NCBI RefSeq assembly: GCF_003314435.2
Contig: NZ_QNVY02000004.1
Coordinates: forward strand, 186,001-250,000
DNA: 64,000 nt
Direction: 5' to 3'
Origin: Flavobacterium petrolei
GTDB lineage: Bacteria > Bacteroidota > Bacteroidia > Flavobacteriales > Flavobacteriaceae
The translations under genes were made by a program, and so were the position numbers. A model generated the notes under the pieces. The model was not told the origin of the DNA. It searched no databases and saw nothing but the letters and a program-made list of their open reading frames with translations. Of the stretch, positions 18,955-27,696 are shown one piece after another (position 1 is the first letter of the stretch; the number at the start of each line of letters is the position of its first letter).

Positions 18955-20202
18955 ATAAAGATAAAAAAAATAATTTGTTCTTTTTTTATGGTTGCTTTTT
19001 CTTTGTCCACATCAAGCCAAGGAAATGTAATAGCGCAAAAAAGTACCAAATACAATGATTTAGCTTTAACTCCGCCTATGGGATGGAATTCATGGAACAC
19101 TTTTGAAACAAATATCGATGAAAATTTGGTAAAAGAAACTGCTGATATAATGGTAGCTTCTGGCATGGCGGCTGCAGGTTACACTTATATTGTACTTGAT
19201 GATGGCTGGATGGCGAAAGAGCGCGATGCTAAAGGTAATTTAGTCCCAGATCCAATAAAATTTCCTTGCGGAATGAAATCATTAGTCGAATATATTCATG
19301 CCAAAGGACTGAAATTTGGTTTGTATAATTGTGCAGGCACGCACACTTGTGCCGGATATCCTGGAACTCGTGGGTATGAATATCAAGATGCGCGGTTTTA
19401 TGCAGAATTAAATATTGATTTTTTTAAATATGATTGGTGCAATACTGAAGGAATCAATGCAAAAGAAGCCTATACCACAATGAGTAACGCATTGAAAACA
19501 GCAGGTAAACCAATCGTTTTCAGTTTATGTGAATGGGGTGACAATCAGCCTTGGGATTGGGGAAAACCTGTTGGTAACCTTTGGAGAATCTCCGGAGATA
19601 TTTATCCGTGTTTTGATTGTGAATTTAAACACGAACAAGGAAATTGGTCGTCCTGGGGATTTATGAAAATTATCGAAATGCGTAAAAACATTCGTAAGTT
19701 CTCCGGACCGGATCATTGGAATGATTTCGATATGTTGGAGGTGGGTAATGGCATGACAAATAACGAAGATAAAGCACATTTCACAATGTGGTCTATGATG
19801 TCTTCACCGTTAATAGCTGGAAATGATTTCAGAAAAATGTCTAAAGAAACATTGGCAATTTTATCAAACAAGGAGCTAATTGCTGTAAATCAAGATAAAT
19901 TGGGGATTCAAGGGTTTAAATATTCTGCTAAGGATGGACTGGGAATTTGGGTTAAACCCTTATCTGATGGAAATTGGGTAATAACTTTTTTGAATCGAAG
20001 TGATATTACAAAGAAGATATATTTCGATTGGATAAAAGAGGTGATACGAGATGTCGATTTCAATCTAGAAACTAATTTTAGTACGACAAATTATAAAATT
20101 ATTGACCTTTGGCAAAACAAAGAGGTTGGAAATACAAAAAAAATATTTATTTCTGATTTATCCTCGCATGATGTAATTACTTTGAAATTAAATAAAATTT
20201 AA
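18955..20202 (+). CDS. GH27 alpha-galactosidase, start codon uncertain (ATA?)
   Basis: The catalytic protein has the GH27 start LTPPMGWNSWNTFE, the nucleophile Asp in FFKYDWC and the acid/base Asp in RISGDIYP, with VLDDGW between. These residues would remove alpha-1,6-galactose side chains from galactomannan. The first in-frame ATG is at 18988 and gives a weak signal sequence without positive charge (MVAFSLSTSSQG). The frame is open further upstream and encodes KIKKIICSFF directly before it, a normal n-region and h-region, but no ATG is there: ATA at 18955 or 18961 takes the place. I set the start at 18955 to include the whole signal peptide. A minimal annotation would use 18988. The next GH5 gene follows after 2 bp. 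Confidence 0.85.
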   Translation: MKIKKIICSFFMVAFSLSTSSQGNVIAQKSTKYNDLALTPPMGWNSWNTFETNIDENLVKETADIMVASGMAAAGYTYIVLDDGWMAKERDAKGNLVPDPIKFPCGMKSLVEYIHAKGLKFGLYNCAGTHTCAGYPGTRGYEYQDARFYAELNIDFFKYDWCNTEGINAKEAYTTMSNALKTAGKPIVFSLCEWGDNQPWDWGKPVGNLWRISGDIYPCFDCEFKHEQGNWSSWGFMKIIEMRKNIRKFSGPDHWNDFDMLEVGNGMTNNEDKAHFTMWSMMSSPLIAGNDFRKMSKETLAILSNKELIAVNQDKLGIQGFKYSAKDGLGIWVKPLSDGNWVITFLNRSDITKKIYFDWIKEVIRDVDFNLETNFSTTNYKIIDLWQNKEVGNTKKIFISDLSSHDVITLKLNKI

Positions 20203-20204
20203 AA

Positions 20205-21170
20205 ATGGACGTAAAATCGAAAATTACGGGATTGCTCTTTTTGCTCTGCTGCTGCTTTTCTAACGCTCAATTTGTGAAAAATCATGGGCAATTGAAACTT
20301 GAAGGAACGCAGCTTGTAGATACTAACGGAGAAGATGTTGTGCTTCGTGGATTGAGTTTTGGCTGGCATAGTTTCTGGCCAAGATTTTATAATGAAAAAG
20401 CGGTTAAATGGCTAAAAAAAGATTTTAAATGTAATGTAGTTCGCGCTGCAATGGGAATTGAAGTAGGGGACAAACCATATTTGAAAGAAAGTGAATTTTC
20501 AAAAGCTAAAGTGAAAGCTGTTGTTGAAGGCGCAATTCAAGCGGATATTTATGTAATAATAGATTGGCACAGCCACAACATAAATTTAGAAGAAGCTAAA
20601 GAATTTTTTGCAGAAATGTCGAAAACATATGGTAGGTACCCCAATGTAATTTATGAAATTTTTAATGAGCCTGATTATGAATCTTGGGAAGAAATAAAGG
20701 CCTATTCGGAAGAGGTTATAAAAGTTATTCGCGAGAATGATTCAGATAATATTATTCTTGTAGGTTGTCCCAAATGGGATCAGGATATTCATTTACCAGC
20801 TGCAAATCCTATAAAAGGATTCGATAATTTAATGTATACCATGCATTTCTATGCAGGAACCCAAGGAAAATGGTTGCGCGACAGAACGGATGACGCGATA
20901 AATAGCGGATTACCAGTATTTGTCTCAGAATCTGCTGGAATGGAGGCTACGGGGGACGGTCCACTCGACTATGAATCTTGGCAGCAATACATCGATTGGA
21001 TGGAAAGTAGAAAATTGAGTTGGATTACTTGGTCAGTATCGGACAAAGATGAAACGTGCTCTATTCTAAAAAAATCAGCTAAATCGGAAGGGAATTGGAA
21101 AAAGAAAAATTTGAAAGAATCTGGTGTTAAAATTAGATCATTATTGAGACACTATAATGTTGATAGGTAA
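20205..21170 (+). CDS. GH5 endoglucanase/mannanase-type enzyme (subfamily 2-like)
   Basis: This 321-aa secreted protein has a signal peptide ending at CFSNAQ. GH5 signatures are DWHSHN, acid/base in YEIFNEPDYE (Glu155), YTMHFYAG and nucleophile in VFVSESAG (Glu242). The pattern fits the compact bacterial GH5_2 group, which mostly cleaves beta-1,4-glucan. In this locus it may open glucomannan backbones. Its start is 2 bp after the GH27 stop, so they are co-expressed. It is the last gene of the mannan locus and is followed by a hairpin. Confidence 0.88.
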   Translation: MDVKSKITGLLFLLCCCFSNAQFVKNHGQLKLEGTQLVDTNGEDVVLRGLSFGWHSFWPRFYNEKAVKWLKKDFKCNVVRAAMGIEVGDKPYLKESEFSKAKVKAVVEGAIQADIYVIIDWHSHNINLEEAKEFFAEMSKTYGRYPNVIYEIFNEPDYESWEEIKAYSEEVIKVIRENDSDNIILVGCPKWDQDIHLPAANPIKGFDNLMYTMHFYAGTQGKWLRDRTDDAINSGLPVFVSESAGMEATGDGPLDYESWQQYIDWMESRKLSWITWSVSDKDETCSILKKSAKSEGNWKKKNLKESGVKIRSLLRHYNVDR

Positions 21171-21548
21171 TAATTATGAGTTTTATTACTAATCTTTTAA
21201 ACGAAGATAATAATATGCTGAAATCCATAATTAAGAAAATTTGTAAAATTATAAATAGATACTCGGTATTGTATTGAGTATCTATTCATTGAAATACATT
21301 TTTTTATATGATTTTAAAAGTGTTTAACCAGTATTTTATCGATTAAATATCCATAATTATAGATGTAATTATACAATGGTTTTTCATTGACATAATAATC
21401 ATAAATTACTATTAGTGAATAGCAGTATTTAACCCAGTAGGATAGCACTTTTGATTTTACGGAGTTTTAATTTTATCAGTATACTCAACAAATTAATAAA
21501 TAATTAGCATAGAATTTATGGTAAGAACTAATTCGGAAGCGTCAAAAA
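21171..21548. other. Intergenic region between convergent genes
   Basis: The 378 bp hold the terminator at 21254-21286. I see no gene in the rest. Confidence 0.5.
21254..21286 (+). terminator. Hairpin terminator at the end of the mannan locus
   Basis: A perfect 11-bp stem, AATAGATACTC / GAGTATCTATT, with an 11-nt loop. The tail is only moderately T-rich. Confidence 0.6.
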
Positions 21549-22013
21549 TTATTCTTTTTTATTCTCAAGCTGAACCTTGAATTTCCCCCAATAGGGATTA
21601 TCTGCCATTAGCGAGTGTCCAATCACTAAAATATAATCTCCTTTTTGCTTGAGTGGGATTTTTAAATCCATTCCAAAGGGGCCATCTGAAGATTTATCTG
21701 GAAAAATAATTTGGTTGAAACGGATGTTTCCTTTACCTGTAGTTGGAACAATTCGTGCTTCCAATGCGCCTAAATCTTTATTTTTAAATTTGATGAATAC
21801 TTTTGAACGAATCGAATCTAAGGAACCTTCACCTGTATAGAAACCTTTTTCATTACTAAAATTCATTTGAATGGTGTCGCCTGTTTGTCTGTTTTCTTTT
21901 TTCTTTTTCTCTGTTGCAATTGGATATGGGGCAGGAGCAGCAGCAGTCTCCTTTTCTTTAAGATGACAAGAAAAAAAGAAAATTGAAATTAAGAGTATCA
22001 AAAAAAATTTCAT
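21549..22013 (-). CDS. Small lipoprotein of unknown function
   Basis: This 154-aa protein has a lipobox Cys16 (IFFFSCHLKEKE), a short Ala/Pro/Lys-rich linker and a beta-rich domain (FIKFKNKDLGALEARIVP, PFGMDLKIPLKQKGDYILVIG). I considered gliding-motility GldH but the signature does not match well. Nothing indicates a specific function. It appears monocistronic. Confidence 0.65.
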   Translation of the reverse strand: MKFFLILLISIFFFSCHLKEKETAAAPAPYPIATEKKKKENRQTGDTIQMNFSNEKGFYTGEGSLDSIRSKVFIKFKNKDLGALEARIVPTTGKGNIRFNQIIFPDKSSDGPFGMDLKIPLKQKGDYILVIGHSLMADNPYWGKFKVQLENKKE

Positions 22014-22038
22014 AACAGTATTTTTTACTAAAGTTTTT

Positions 22039-22046
22039 CAAATTTA
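22039..22046 (-). promoter_or_regulatory. Candidate -7 element of the small lipoprotein gene
   Basis: The minus strand reads TAAATTTG, a full match to TAnnTTTG, 25 bp before the ATG at 22013. Confidence 0.4.
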
Positions 22047-22949
22047 GTTCTTTTTGGCGGTGTTTTTTTATAAAACAGCATTTGGATTCTTGTAGCATCT
22101 AGGTATAAATTTCATCTTTTTTCTTGTTGATTTCTCGAAAAAATACTTCTTAACATCTTTCATTTAGCTTTCTTTTATACTCACAATTAATCCATTGTTG
22201 TAGGGATTCGATATTGATTTTGTATCAAAGTAAATGGGGGTAATGCTTATTTTAATACATACTATAAATTTTTGAAATAAGTTTTTGGATGTTTCGAAGC
22301 AAATTAATATTGTCATTTCTTTGAAATTCTTATGCAGATCTAATAAGCATCAATATAGTAAAACCCCATAGCAACTTTTTGCTGGTCTTCACTTTAAAGC
22401 TTTAGACTCACTGTTAATTATTGTAAACATAAAAAGTAAATAATCGGTGAAAAAATACTGATAATTAGAAATCGTTGTATTGAAGCAGTCTGCAGCTTAT
22501 AATACAATAATCTACGCTATAATAGAAATTGATTCAATCCAAAGCGCCCCGAAAAGAGTCCGACGCAGTAAGGTGCGATTTCGGGGCGGCGGGGCAATAT
22601 CGGCGTTAGCTATTTTAAGCAATACAACCGTTAATAGTGATGCTTCTATATTGGTTAGTATCGCGCTGCTGTATAAAATCTGTTCATCTAATGGGGTTAT
22701 AGGGTAGCACCTCGATTGAAGTCTTTTGAAGGTTTTGGTACAACCATAAAAGCATTCCTTACCGTGGAACCATTTGTGCAGGCTGGTGCAGAGGGGGAGC
22801 CATCCGTCAGTTTCTTCTAGGATGGTATTGTATTGGTCGGTGTTTATTAGCAATGCAGAGGTAAAAAAATAGCATACAATATGAGATAATAATTAAAAGC
22901 ACTTTGATAAAAATGAGGACAGGCAGTATAAACTGCCTATCCTCATCGT
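22047..22949. other. Gene-poor border of the decayed integrative element
   Basis: About 900 bp without a gene I can support. Open frames of 75 aa (plus) and 113 aa (minus) overlap each other around 22480-22853, show no recognisable family and have atypical composition. Base composition becomes more GC-rich from about 22540, where a stable hairpin lies (22544-22588). This probably marks the start of acquired DNA. Confidence 0.4.
22544..22588. repeat. GC-rich inverted repeat / hairpin
   Basis: CGCCCCGAAA at 22545-22554 pairs perfectly with TTTCGGGGCG at 22579-22588 around a 24-nt loop. It is unusually GC-rich for this AT-rich window and has no T-tract, so it is unlikely to be a simple terminator. 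Confidence 0.6.
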
Positions 22950-23834
22950 TTAATTAAGAAGTAGTGCATCGGCGCCATTAGTTGCAAAATCGTTACAAAG
23001 ATTAAATGCTGATTGTGCTCGAATTTGTCCTGTACCACCCATTAAGAGAGAAGCCAGTTTGGCTTGTTGATCCTTATAGGACCGAACATTTTGAAAGTAG
23101 CCAGTAATGGCATTATACGCCCCGAAAACGGTTCCTTTTGTAGTATTCATTAATTGAGTAGGGTCGCTCATGGCGTACTCAAACGCACTGTCTACCATAT
23201 TGACAAAACAGGACGAAAGTTCGTCCACTCTGCCATCTTGCAGGTTTTTAAGCACCTCCTTGCTGGGAGCAAGAGCAGACTGAATGAGTTTTTTTACGTC
23301 ATTGTCTGCGATACGCACTTTAGACCAATTGTTGAAAATGGCTTCCATTTGTTCTGATAAAACATTGGTAATTCCCATTACTTTGTGAGCCTGCTCCAAG
23401 CGTTGTTTGGCGTTGGCAGTATGGCGAATGCGCACGGTATTGCTTTGGTTGCGCAGGGCAGCGTTCAGGGTGTTGGCACATACAATACGTATAGGGGTAA
23501 AAGCAGCTGTAATGCTTCCGCTTCCATCGTGCGAAGTCGTTAGAAAAAGATACTTTTCGATAAGGTCGTCTTTACCAACGCGGATGTAGTTAGGCAGTTT
23601 AGCAGTTATAAAAATGCGTTCCCCTTTGCCCAACGCCCCTGCGGTTTCGTATAGCATACCGTCACCATCTACGATAGCATCAAAGAATGAAAAGGCATCC
23701 CTGTCTTGTACAATTTGATAGTCTTTACCGACTACGCCTAAAATGGCATCAGTATCGGTGCGTACGGTACTGAAATAATTTGGTACTTCGATTGTACCGT
23801 TTAGTAGACTTGGAGTGAAGGGTACAAATGGATT
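22950..23834 (-). pseudogene. DUF932 (plasmid/ICE-associated) protein, N-terminally truncated
   Basis: The frame is open from 23834 down to 22950, about 294 codons. It begins without a start codon in VPFTPSLLNGTIEVPNYF, then TVRTDTDAILGVVGKDYQIV, AGALGKGERIFITAKLPNY, SHDGSGSI and FTPIRIVCANTLNAAL, all DUF932 hallmarks. The family N-terminus (roughly 80 residues) is missing. An internal ATG at 23657 gives a 235-aa product but would start in mid-domain. DUF932 proteins are common cargo of Bacteroidota conjugative elements; function is unknown. The truncation point abuts the head of the DUF3945 fragment. Confidence 0.8.
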
Positions 23835-24250
23835 TTAAGGAAGCGGATAACAGTGGCAATTTCAAGCTCAACCAGTACCATCAAAATTATGGATATGATT
23901 TAGAGGCAGCGCTAGCCAAACATCCAATCAAGGAACTGCGTACCGCTAAATTTAAAGAAGATTTGATGGATTCCTTGAAAAAAGGAAACTTACAATCGGC
24001 CACTTTTATGAAAGACGGTAAAGAAGTCAAACATTATATTGAAGCTAATCCTCAATTCAAAACCATCAATGCATATGATGTAAATCTAAAACGTATAGAC
24101 AACCGTCAGACCAAAGAGGAAAAGCAATCAGAAGGACAAAATACCTCACAGAAGCAGGACAATAAAAAACAAAGTCAAAGTGATGATGATGGGCCTGCCG
24201 TTCCCCAAGAAGCCAAAAAGAGAAAAAAAAAGCAGTCTAATTCAATGTAG
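23828..24250 (+). pseudogene. DUF3945-type conjugative element protein, C-terminal fragment
   Basis: The 140-aa frame opens directly in the conserved DUF3945 segment (DFKEADNSGNFKLNQYHQNY, GYDLEAALAKHPIKELR) and ends in a Lys/Gln-rich tail. Full proteins of this type are several hundred residues long, so the N-terminal part is lost. The ATG at 23828 is only a chance start within the motif. It stands head-to-head with the truncated DUF932 gene, which indicates a deletion or inversion breakpoint at about 23822-23834. Confidence 0.72.
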
Positions 24251-24256
24251 ATTCTG

Positions 24257-24544
24257 ATGGAACTACTAAAGCCCTTATCCGATTTCTTTAAAGCAATAGA
24301 GAATGATTACCGTATTAGCATTACACATATTGGTATTTATGCCGCACTATTGCAGTTTAGAGCGGGTAAGGGTTTTGGTAATCCAATACAAGCGTACCGA
24401 TATGAAATTATGGATCTAGCGAAGATTGCTTCGCCAAAAACATATTACAAATGCATGCGGGAACTAAACGAGTATGGTTATATTATTTACAAGTCCACCC
24501 GCAAGCGAAATCAAGGGAGTACTATCTTTTTCGTCGATCAGTAA
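24257..24544 (+). CDS. Small winged-helix-like protein of integrative element
   Basis: This 95-aa protein (MELLKPLSDFFKAIEND..., PKTYYKCMRELNEYGYIIY, RNQGSTIFFVDQ) looks like a small helix-turn-helix with a beta wing. Its start lies 6 bp after the DUF3945 fragment. Similar short proteins occur near mobilisation and replication genes of Bacteroidota elements, to my recollection. Its function is unknown; DNA binding is a guess from the predicted fold. Confidence 0.6.
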   Translation: MELLKPLSDFFKAIENDYRISITHIGIYAALLQFRAGKGFGNPIQAYRYEIMDLAKIASPKTYYKCMRELNEYGYIIYKSTRKRNQGSTIFFVDQ

Positions 24545-24584
24545 CTTATATGTCGTCTTCCTTTTTACTCTAAATAGTAGCATT

Positions 24585-24923
24585 ATGAAACAGTTTACTT
24601 TTGAAGACTTACCGAATATTATTGGAAAATTGTTTGTTAAGCTTGATAAGATAGAAAAGCTTCTCAAAGAACGAAAAATAAATGATTTAGATAATAATGA
24701 AGAGCTGTTAACGATAGAAGGTGCCGCTGAACTGTTGAAATTATCCGTAGCCACTATTTATACAAAGGTTTGTAAAAATGAAATCCCTGTCAATAAGCAA
24801 GATAAAAGACTTTATTTTTATAGAGCAGAACTACTGGATTGGATTAAATCAGGAAGAATTAAAACTACCTTAGAAATTCAACAAGAAGTGGAATTGAAAT
24901 TCAATTCCACTAAATATAAGTAA
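24585..24923 (+). CDS. Excisionase-like helix-turn-helix protein (copy A)
   Basis: I chose the ATG at 24585 (112 aa) rather than an upstream one at 24474, which would overlap the preceding gene. The start MKQFTFEDLPNIIGKL matches the start of the paralogue at 27.1-27.5 kb (MKPFTFDQIPVMM). A MerR/HTH_17-type domain follows: LTIEGAAELLKLSVATIYTK, EIPVNKQ and YFYRAELLDWIKSGR. Such proteins act as recombination directionality factors or regulators beside integrase genes. It converges with the integrase, 11 bp away. Confidence 0.82.
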   Translation: MKQFTFEDLPNIIGKLFVKLDKIEKLLKERKINDLDNNEELLTIEGAAELLKLSVATIYTKVCKNEIPVNKQDKRLYFYRAELLDWIKSGRIKTTLEIQQEVELKFNSTKYK

Positions 24924-24934
24924 TATCTTTTTTT

Positions 24935-26086
24935 CTAAACGCTAAGTCTTTTTAAACTTATCTTAGCAGTTGTTTCCCTCTTTTTTGAATCAATAACTTT
25001 CGCGTATATTTGGGTTGTTTTAACATTTTTGTGCCCTAGCATTTTTGAGATAGTATAAATATCTGTTCTGGAGGATAACTGAAGGGTCGCATAAGTATGT
25101 CTGAAGCAATGAAAAGTTATGTGCTTCTTTATACCTGATTTTGCAATCCAAACTGGTAGTATCCTATCTACATCCCATTTCTTCAAACCTGCAAAAACTT
25201 TATCATTTTCATTTACTTTAGGTCTCAAAAGTTCAAAAGCTTCATTAGGTATTGGAAGTGTTTCCATTCCTCCAGTTTTCTTTTGCTTAAATCGGATATA
25301 ATAACCATCATTTTCGATGTATTCTATTTCTGACCACAAAAGTTTTGCAATATCAGAATATCGAACACCTGTTAAAATTGAAAACATGGAAATCTGATAT
25401 ACGAGGTCATTAGAGCATGGAGTATAGAATAGTTTTTTTGCCTCTTCAAGCGTAAGAAAGTTACGGTGAGCTTCTTGTTCTTTAATAGAATCTATACCAG
25501 CATTAATATCAATTTTTAGTTTACCTTCTATGTACGCTTTTTTCAATGTGGTTCTGAGTTTGTTTTGATATGATAAGCCTGTATTTCTAGATAACTTTTT
25601 CCCTGTATCTCTTAAACTCTTTGCATTTAGCAAGTATTCTTTGTAATCTTCCATTAAAGAAATAGAAATATCATTAAAACAAATATCTTTTCCTTCCAAG
25701 AAAGACTCAAAATGTGTAATTGCAGATTTCCAAATACTTCGATTATTGCCGATTTTCTTCTGTGCCAGTTTATTAAAATATCCGAGAAATGACTCGCGAC
25801 CAATTGCCTGAATATGTAATTGGTCTTTTTCAAATGAAGTATATATGTTTTTTTTACTTATCTCATTTTGTCGTTTCATCTGAATTAATTCTGCTATATG
25901 GCGGTTTTCAATATTTGAATTTTTTTGAAGTTGATTTTTTGGCTTTTTGAAAAGATATATTTTCAAAAACTCGCGTCTAGTATACCTGTTATTGTTATTC
26001 AAGATTGGGGGATAAAAATCCAAATAAAGGGATATTCTTTCGTTTGAAATATCTTTTTGCCTCAACGTTACATTACTCTTTTCCAT
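24935..26086 (-). CDS. Tyrosine recombinase / integrase
   Basis: This 383-aa protein has an N-terminal arm-binding and SAM-like core-binding region (about 85-190) and a C-terminal catalytic domain. Catalytic residues are visible: Arg242 (TGVRYSD), His326 and Arg329 (HCFRH), His352 (MLGHKN) and Tyr361 (QIYAKV). It should integrate and excise the element. All active-site residues are intact, unlike the surrounding cargo. Its start overlaps the upstream HTH gene by 14 bp. Confidence 0.93.
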   Translation of the reverse strand: MEKSNVTLRQKDISNERISLYLDFYPPILNNNNRYTRREFLKIYLFKKPKNQLQKNSNIENRHIAELIQMKRQNEISKKNIYTSFEKDQLHIQAIGRESFLGYFNKLAQKKIGNNRSIWKSAITHFESFLEGKDICFNDISISLMEDYKEYLLNAKSLRDTGKKLSRNTGLSYQNKLRTTLKKAYIEGKLKIDINAGIDSIKEQEAHRNFLTLEEAKKLFYTPCSNDLVYQISMFSILTGVRYSDIAKLLWSEIEYIENDGYYIRFKQKKTGGMETLPIPNEAFELLRPKVNENDKVFAGLKKWDVDRILPVWIAKSGIKKHITFHCFRHTYATLQLSSRTDIYTISKMLGHKNVKTTQIYAKVIDSKKRETTAKISLKRLSV

Positions 26087-26645
26087 GGCTTTTTGTATTA
26101 AATATTATATCTATATCATTCTTGGCTAAATAATTATATTTGCCTACTGCATACTTTACTATACCTTGTCTTTGAATAAGCATGTACAATGCACCAGAAG
26201 AAATTCCATATTTTTGCTGTATTTGCGTTATTGTATAGCAATTCTCCAAACCAGGAAATTCTTGAGTTGGGCGAAGAACAGATTGATCCAGCGGAAGCGA
26301 AAAAAATGAATCAATATCGCACCTTCTAATGACTGTTCTGGTACCAAATTTTGCTACATCAAGTTCTCCTCTAGAAATAATTCTGTAGAATGTTCTTCGA
26401 CTAATTCCAAATAAAATGCTCGCTTGGCTTATGCTAAGGAAATCTTTAACTCGTACTATTTCAAGTTCAGGATTTTTGGCACTCTCGGTCTGCTTATTAC
26501 TTTGTTTGATCTTCGACTGCCTTACGATCGATTTGTAACCTTTGCTATTGCAGCCTAATGAGCAGTAGCGCGTTCTTGTTGTGCGTGCCGTAAATTCATT
26601 TTTGCAGAATTCACAGATGCGCGTAATCTTAATGTTTGTACTCAT
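26073..26645 (-). CDS. Double HTH DNA-binding protein with N-terminal Cys motif, integrase partner
   Basis: This 190-aa protein has an N-terminal zinc-ribbon-like set (CEFCKNEF...YCSLGC). Two HTH_17-type units follow: SISQASILFGISRRTFYRII, then TITQIQQKYGISSGALYML. It is encoded directly upstream of and overlapping the integrase gene, so it likely regulates or assists recombination. Upstream lie two imperfect direct repeats starting TGTGACT (26648-26690 region) that could be its operator. Confidence 0.8.
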   Translation of the reverse strand: MSTNIKITRICEFCKNEFTARTTRTRYCSLGCNSKGYKSIVRQSKIKQSNKQTESAKNPELEIVRVKDFLSISQASILFGISRRTFYRIISRGELDVAKFGTRTVIRRCDIDSFFSLPLDQSVLRPTQEFPGLENCYTITQIQQKYGISSGALYMLIQRQGIVKYAVGKYNYLAKNDIDIIFNTKSHGKE

Positions 26646-26711
26646 AGTAATGTGACTTTAGGTGTCCCACTGTGACTATGTGTGCCATAAATTGGCCAAA
26701 AAAAAATATTT

Positions 26712-26945
26712 TTTGTACCTCAGATTTTGAGGTACAAATAAGGTACAAATCTAATCAAAATAAAACATAATATCAAAAAGATAATATAAATAAAAACGGG
26801 TTAAAATATTTTTTATCAATACTTTAACTCGTTTGTTTTGTCGGTGGTTTGTGATATTTTGTGAAATCTATTTCCCGATACAGAAAATAACTTTCCTTAC
26901 TTTAATAGGGTTTTAAACTTAGGTGGTACAATTATGGTACAATTT
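26712..26945. repeat. Cluster of GGTACAA repeats (candidate recombinase arm sites)
   Basis: TTTGTACCTCA at 26712-26722 and TGAGGTACAAA at 26728-26738 form a perfect 11-bp inverted repeat. Another GGTACAAA is at 26742-26749. GGTACAATT occurs twice at 26925-26944, 11 bp apart. Multiple short repeats beside an integrase gene are typical arm-type sites. Confidence 0.55.
26794..26838. terminator. Hairpin, possible bidirectional terminator
   Basis: AAACGGGTTAAA pairs with TTTAACTCGTTT (12 bp, one G-U) around a 17-nt AT-rich loop, followed by GTTTTG. Confidence 0.45.
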
Positions 26946-27115
26946 AAAGCAAACTATCGCAAAACAAAACAAAGTATCCTTAATCAAGATAACATAACTC
27001 ATGGGAGTTGTTTATGCAAAAATAGTTATAAACTTTGAATGTTTTTTATGTTACTAACATAAAAAAACTAAGTCTTGTATGATGAGAATATTTAGATTTA
27101 GGGGTAAAAAGAACA

Positions 27116-27155
27116 GAGGTCAAAAATCTAGTATTAACTTTAGATTTTTGACCTC
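27116..27155 (-). terminator. Terminator overlapping the 3' end of excisionase-like copy B
   Basis: A perfect 15-bp inverted repeat (GAGGTCAAAAATCTA / TAGATTTTTGACCTC) has a 10-nt loop that contains the stop codon of the minus-strand gene. On the minus strand it runs into TGTTCTTTTT. Confidence 0.75.
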
Positions 27156-27463
27156 TTTTCAATATCATTTTTGATTTCTAAATAAGTTTTTACACGACCG
27201 GACTTAATCCATTTCATTAACTCATGTCTATAAAAATAAATGCGTTTACCTTGTTTATTGACGGGGATTTCCCTTTTACATACTTTACTATAGATTGTTG
27301 ATACCGATAGATTTAAAAGTTTTGATGCTTCTTGAATGTTTAGAATTTCGTTCTCATTTTCCTCTACAATAGAGATTCTTAGAATAAGTTTTTCCAAATG
27401 CTCCAATTTATCATGAATTTTGTTCATCATTACAGGTATTTGGTCAAAAGTAAATGGCTTCAT
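27140..27463 (-). CDS. Excisionase-like helix-turn-helix protein (copy B)
   Basis: This 107-aa paralogue of the gene at 24.6 kb shares the start MKPFTFDQIP, the HTH segment LNIQEASKLLNLSVSTIYSK, the EIPVNKQGKRIYFYRHEL stretch and WIKSGRVKTYLEI. The two copies flank the integrase module in opposite orientation. The C-terminus is coded within a terminator stem. It may be the directionality factor of a second or neighbouring element. Confidence 0.82.
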   Translation of the reverse strand: MKPFTFDQIPVMMNKIHDKLEHLEKLILRISIVEENENEILNIQEASKLLNLSVSTIYSKVCKREIPVNKQGKRIYFYRHELMKWIKSGRVKTYLEIKNDIEKRSKI

Positions 27464-27675
27464 GGTGATCGGTTATTTAAATCTCATGTAAAAGTATTTA
27501 TTACCGACTTTGGAGATGAAAGATGTCCTTAAAAGGGAGAGTTTGGCTTTTAATTTCTAATTATTGTCGTTTATAAGACATAAGAATCCATTGAGGATAA
27601 ATGTTGGTTAGAACTGTCGGTTTAGTAACCCTGTCCGAACAGAAAATCCCGAGAGAAAAATATCAAAGGGCTAGA

Positions 27676-27696
27676 AGGGATTGATTGTCAATCCCT
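27676..27696. repeat. Perfect 9-bp hairpin
   Basis: AGGGATTGA and TCAATCCCT are separated by a 3-nt loop. There is no T-tract after it. Confidence 0.6.

Larger units (their letters stand above)
26646..27139. other. Putative attachment/arm-site region of the integrative element
   Basis: This noncoding stretch lies between the integrase module and the second excisionase-like gene. It holds a TTTGTACCTCA/TGAGGTACAAA inverted repeat, further GGTACAA direct repeats up to 26945, a hairpin at 26794-26838 and the terminator at 27116-27155. No gene is visible. The layout fits recombinase binding DNA (attP- or attL-like). The core crossover site could not be defined. Confidence 0.5.

Noticed and set aside
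21549..22013. Gliding motility lipoprotein GldH
   Set aside because: Size and lipobox fit, but the sequence does not show the expected conserved segments.
22480..22853. Overlapping frames of 75 aa (plus) and 113 aa (minus)
   Set aside because: No recognisable family, they lie on opposite strands over the same bases, and composition looks unlike real proteins.
24474..24584. Longer N-terminus for excisionase-like copy A
   Set aside because: It would overlap the preceding gene, and the paralogue starts at the position equal to the ATG at 24585.
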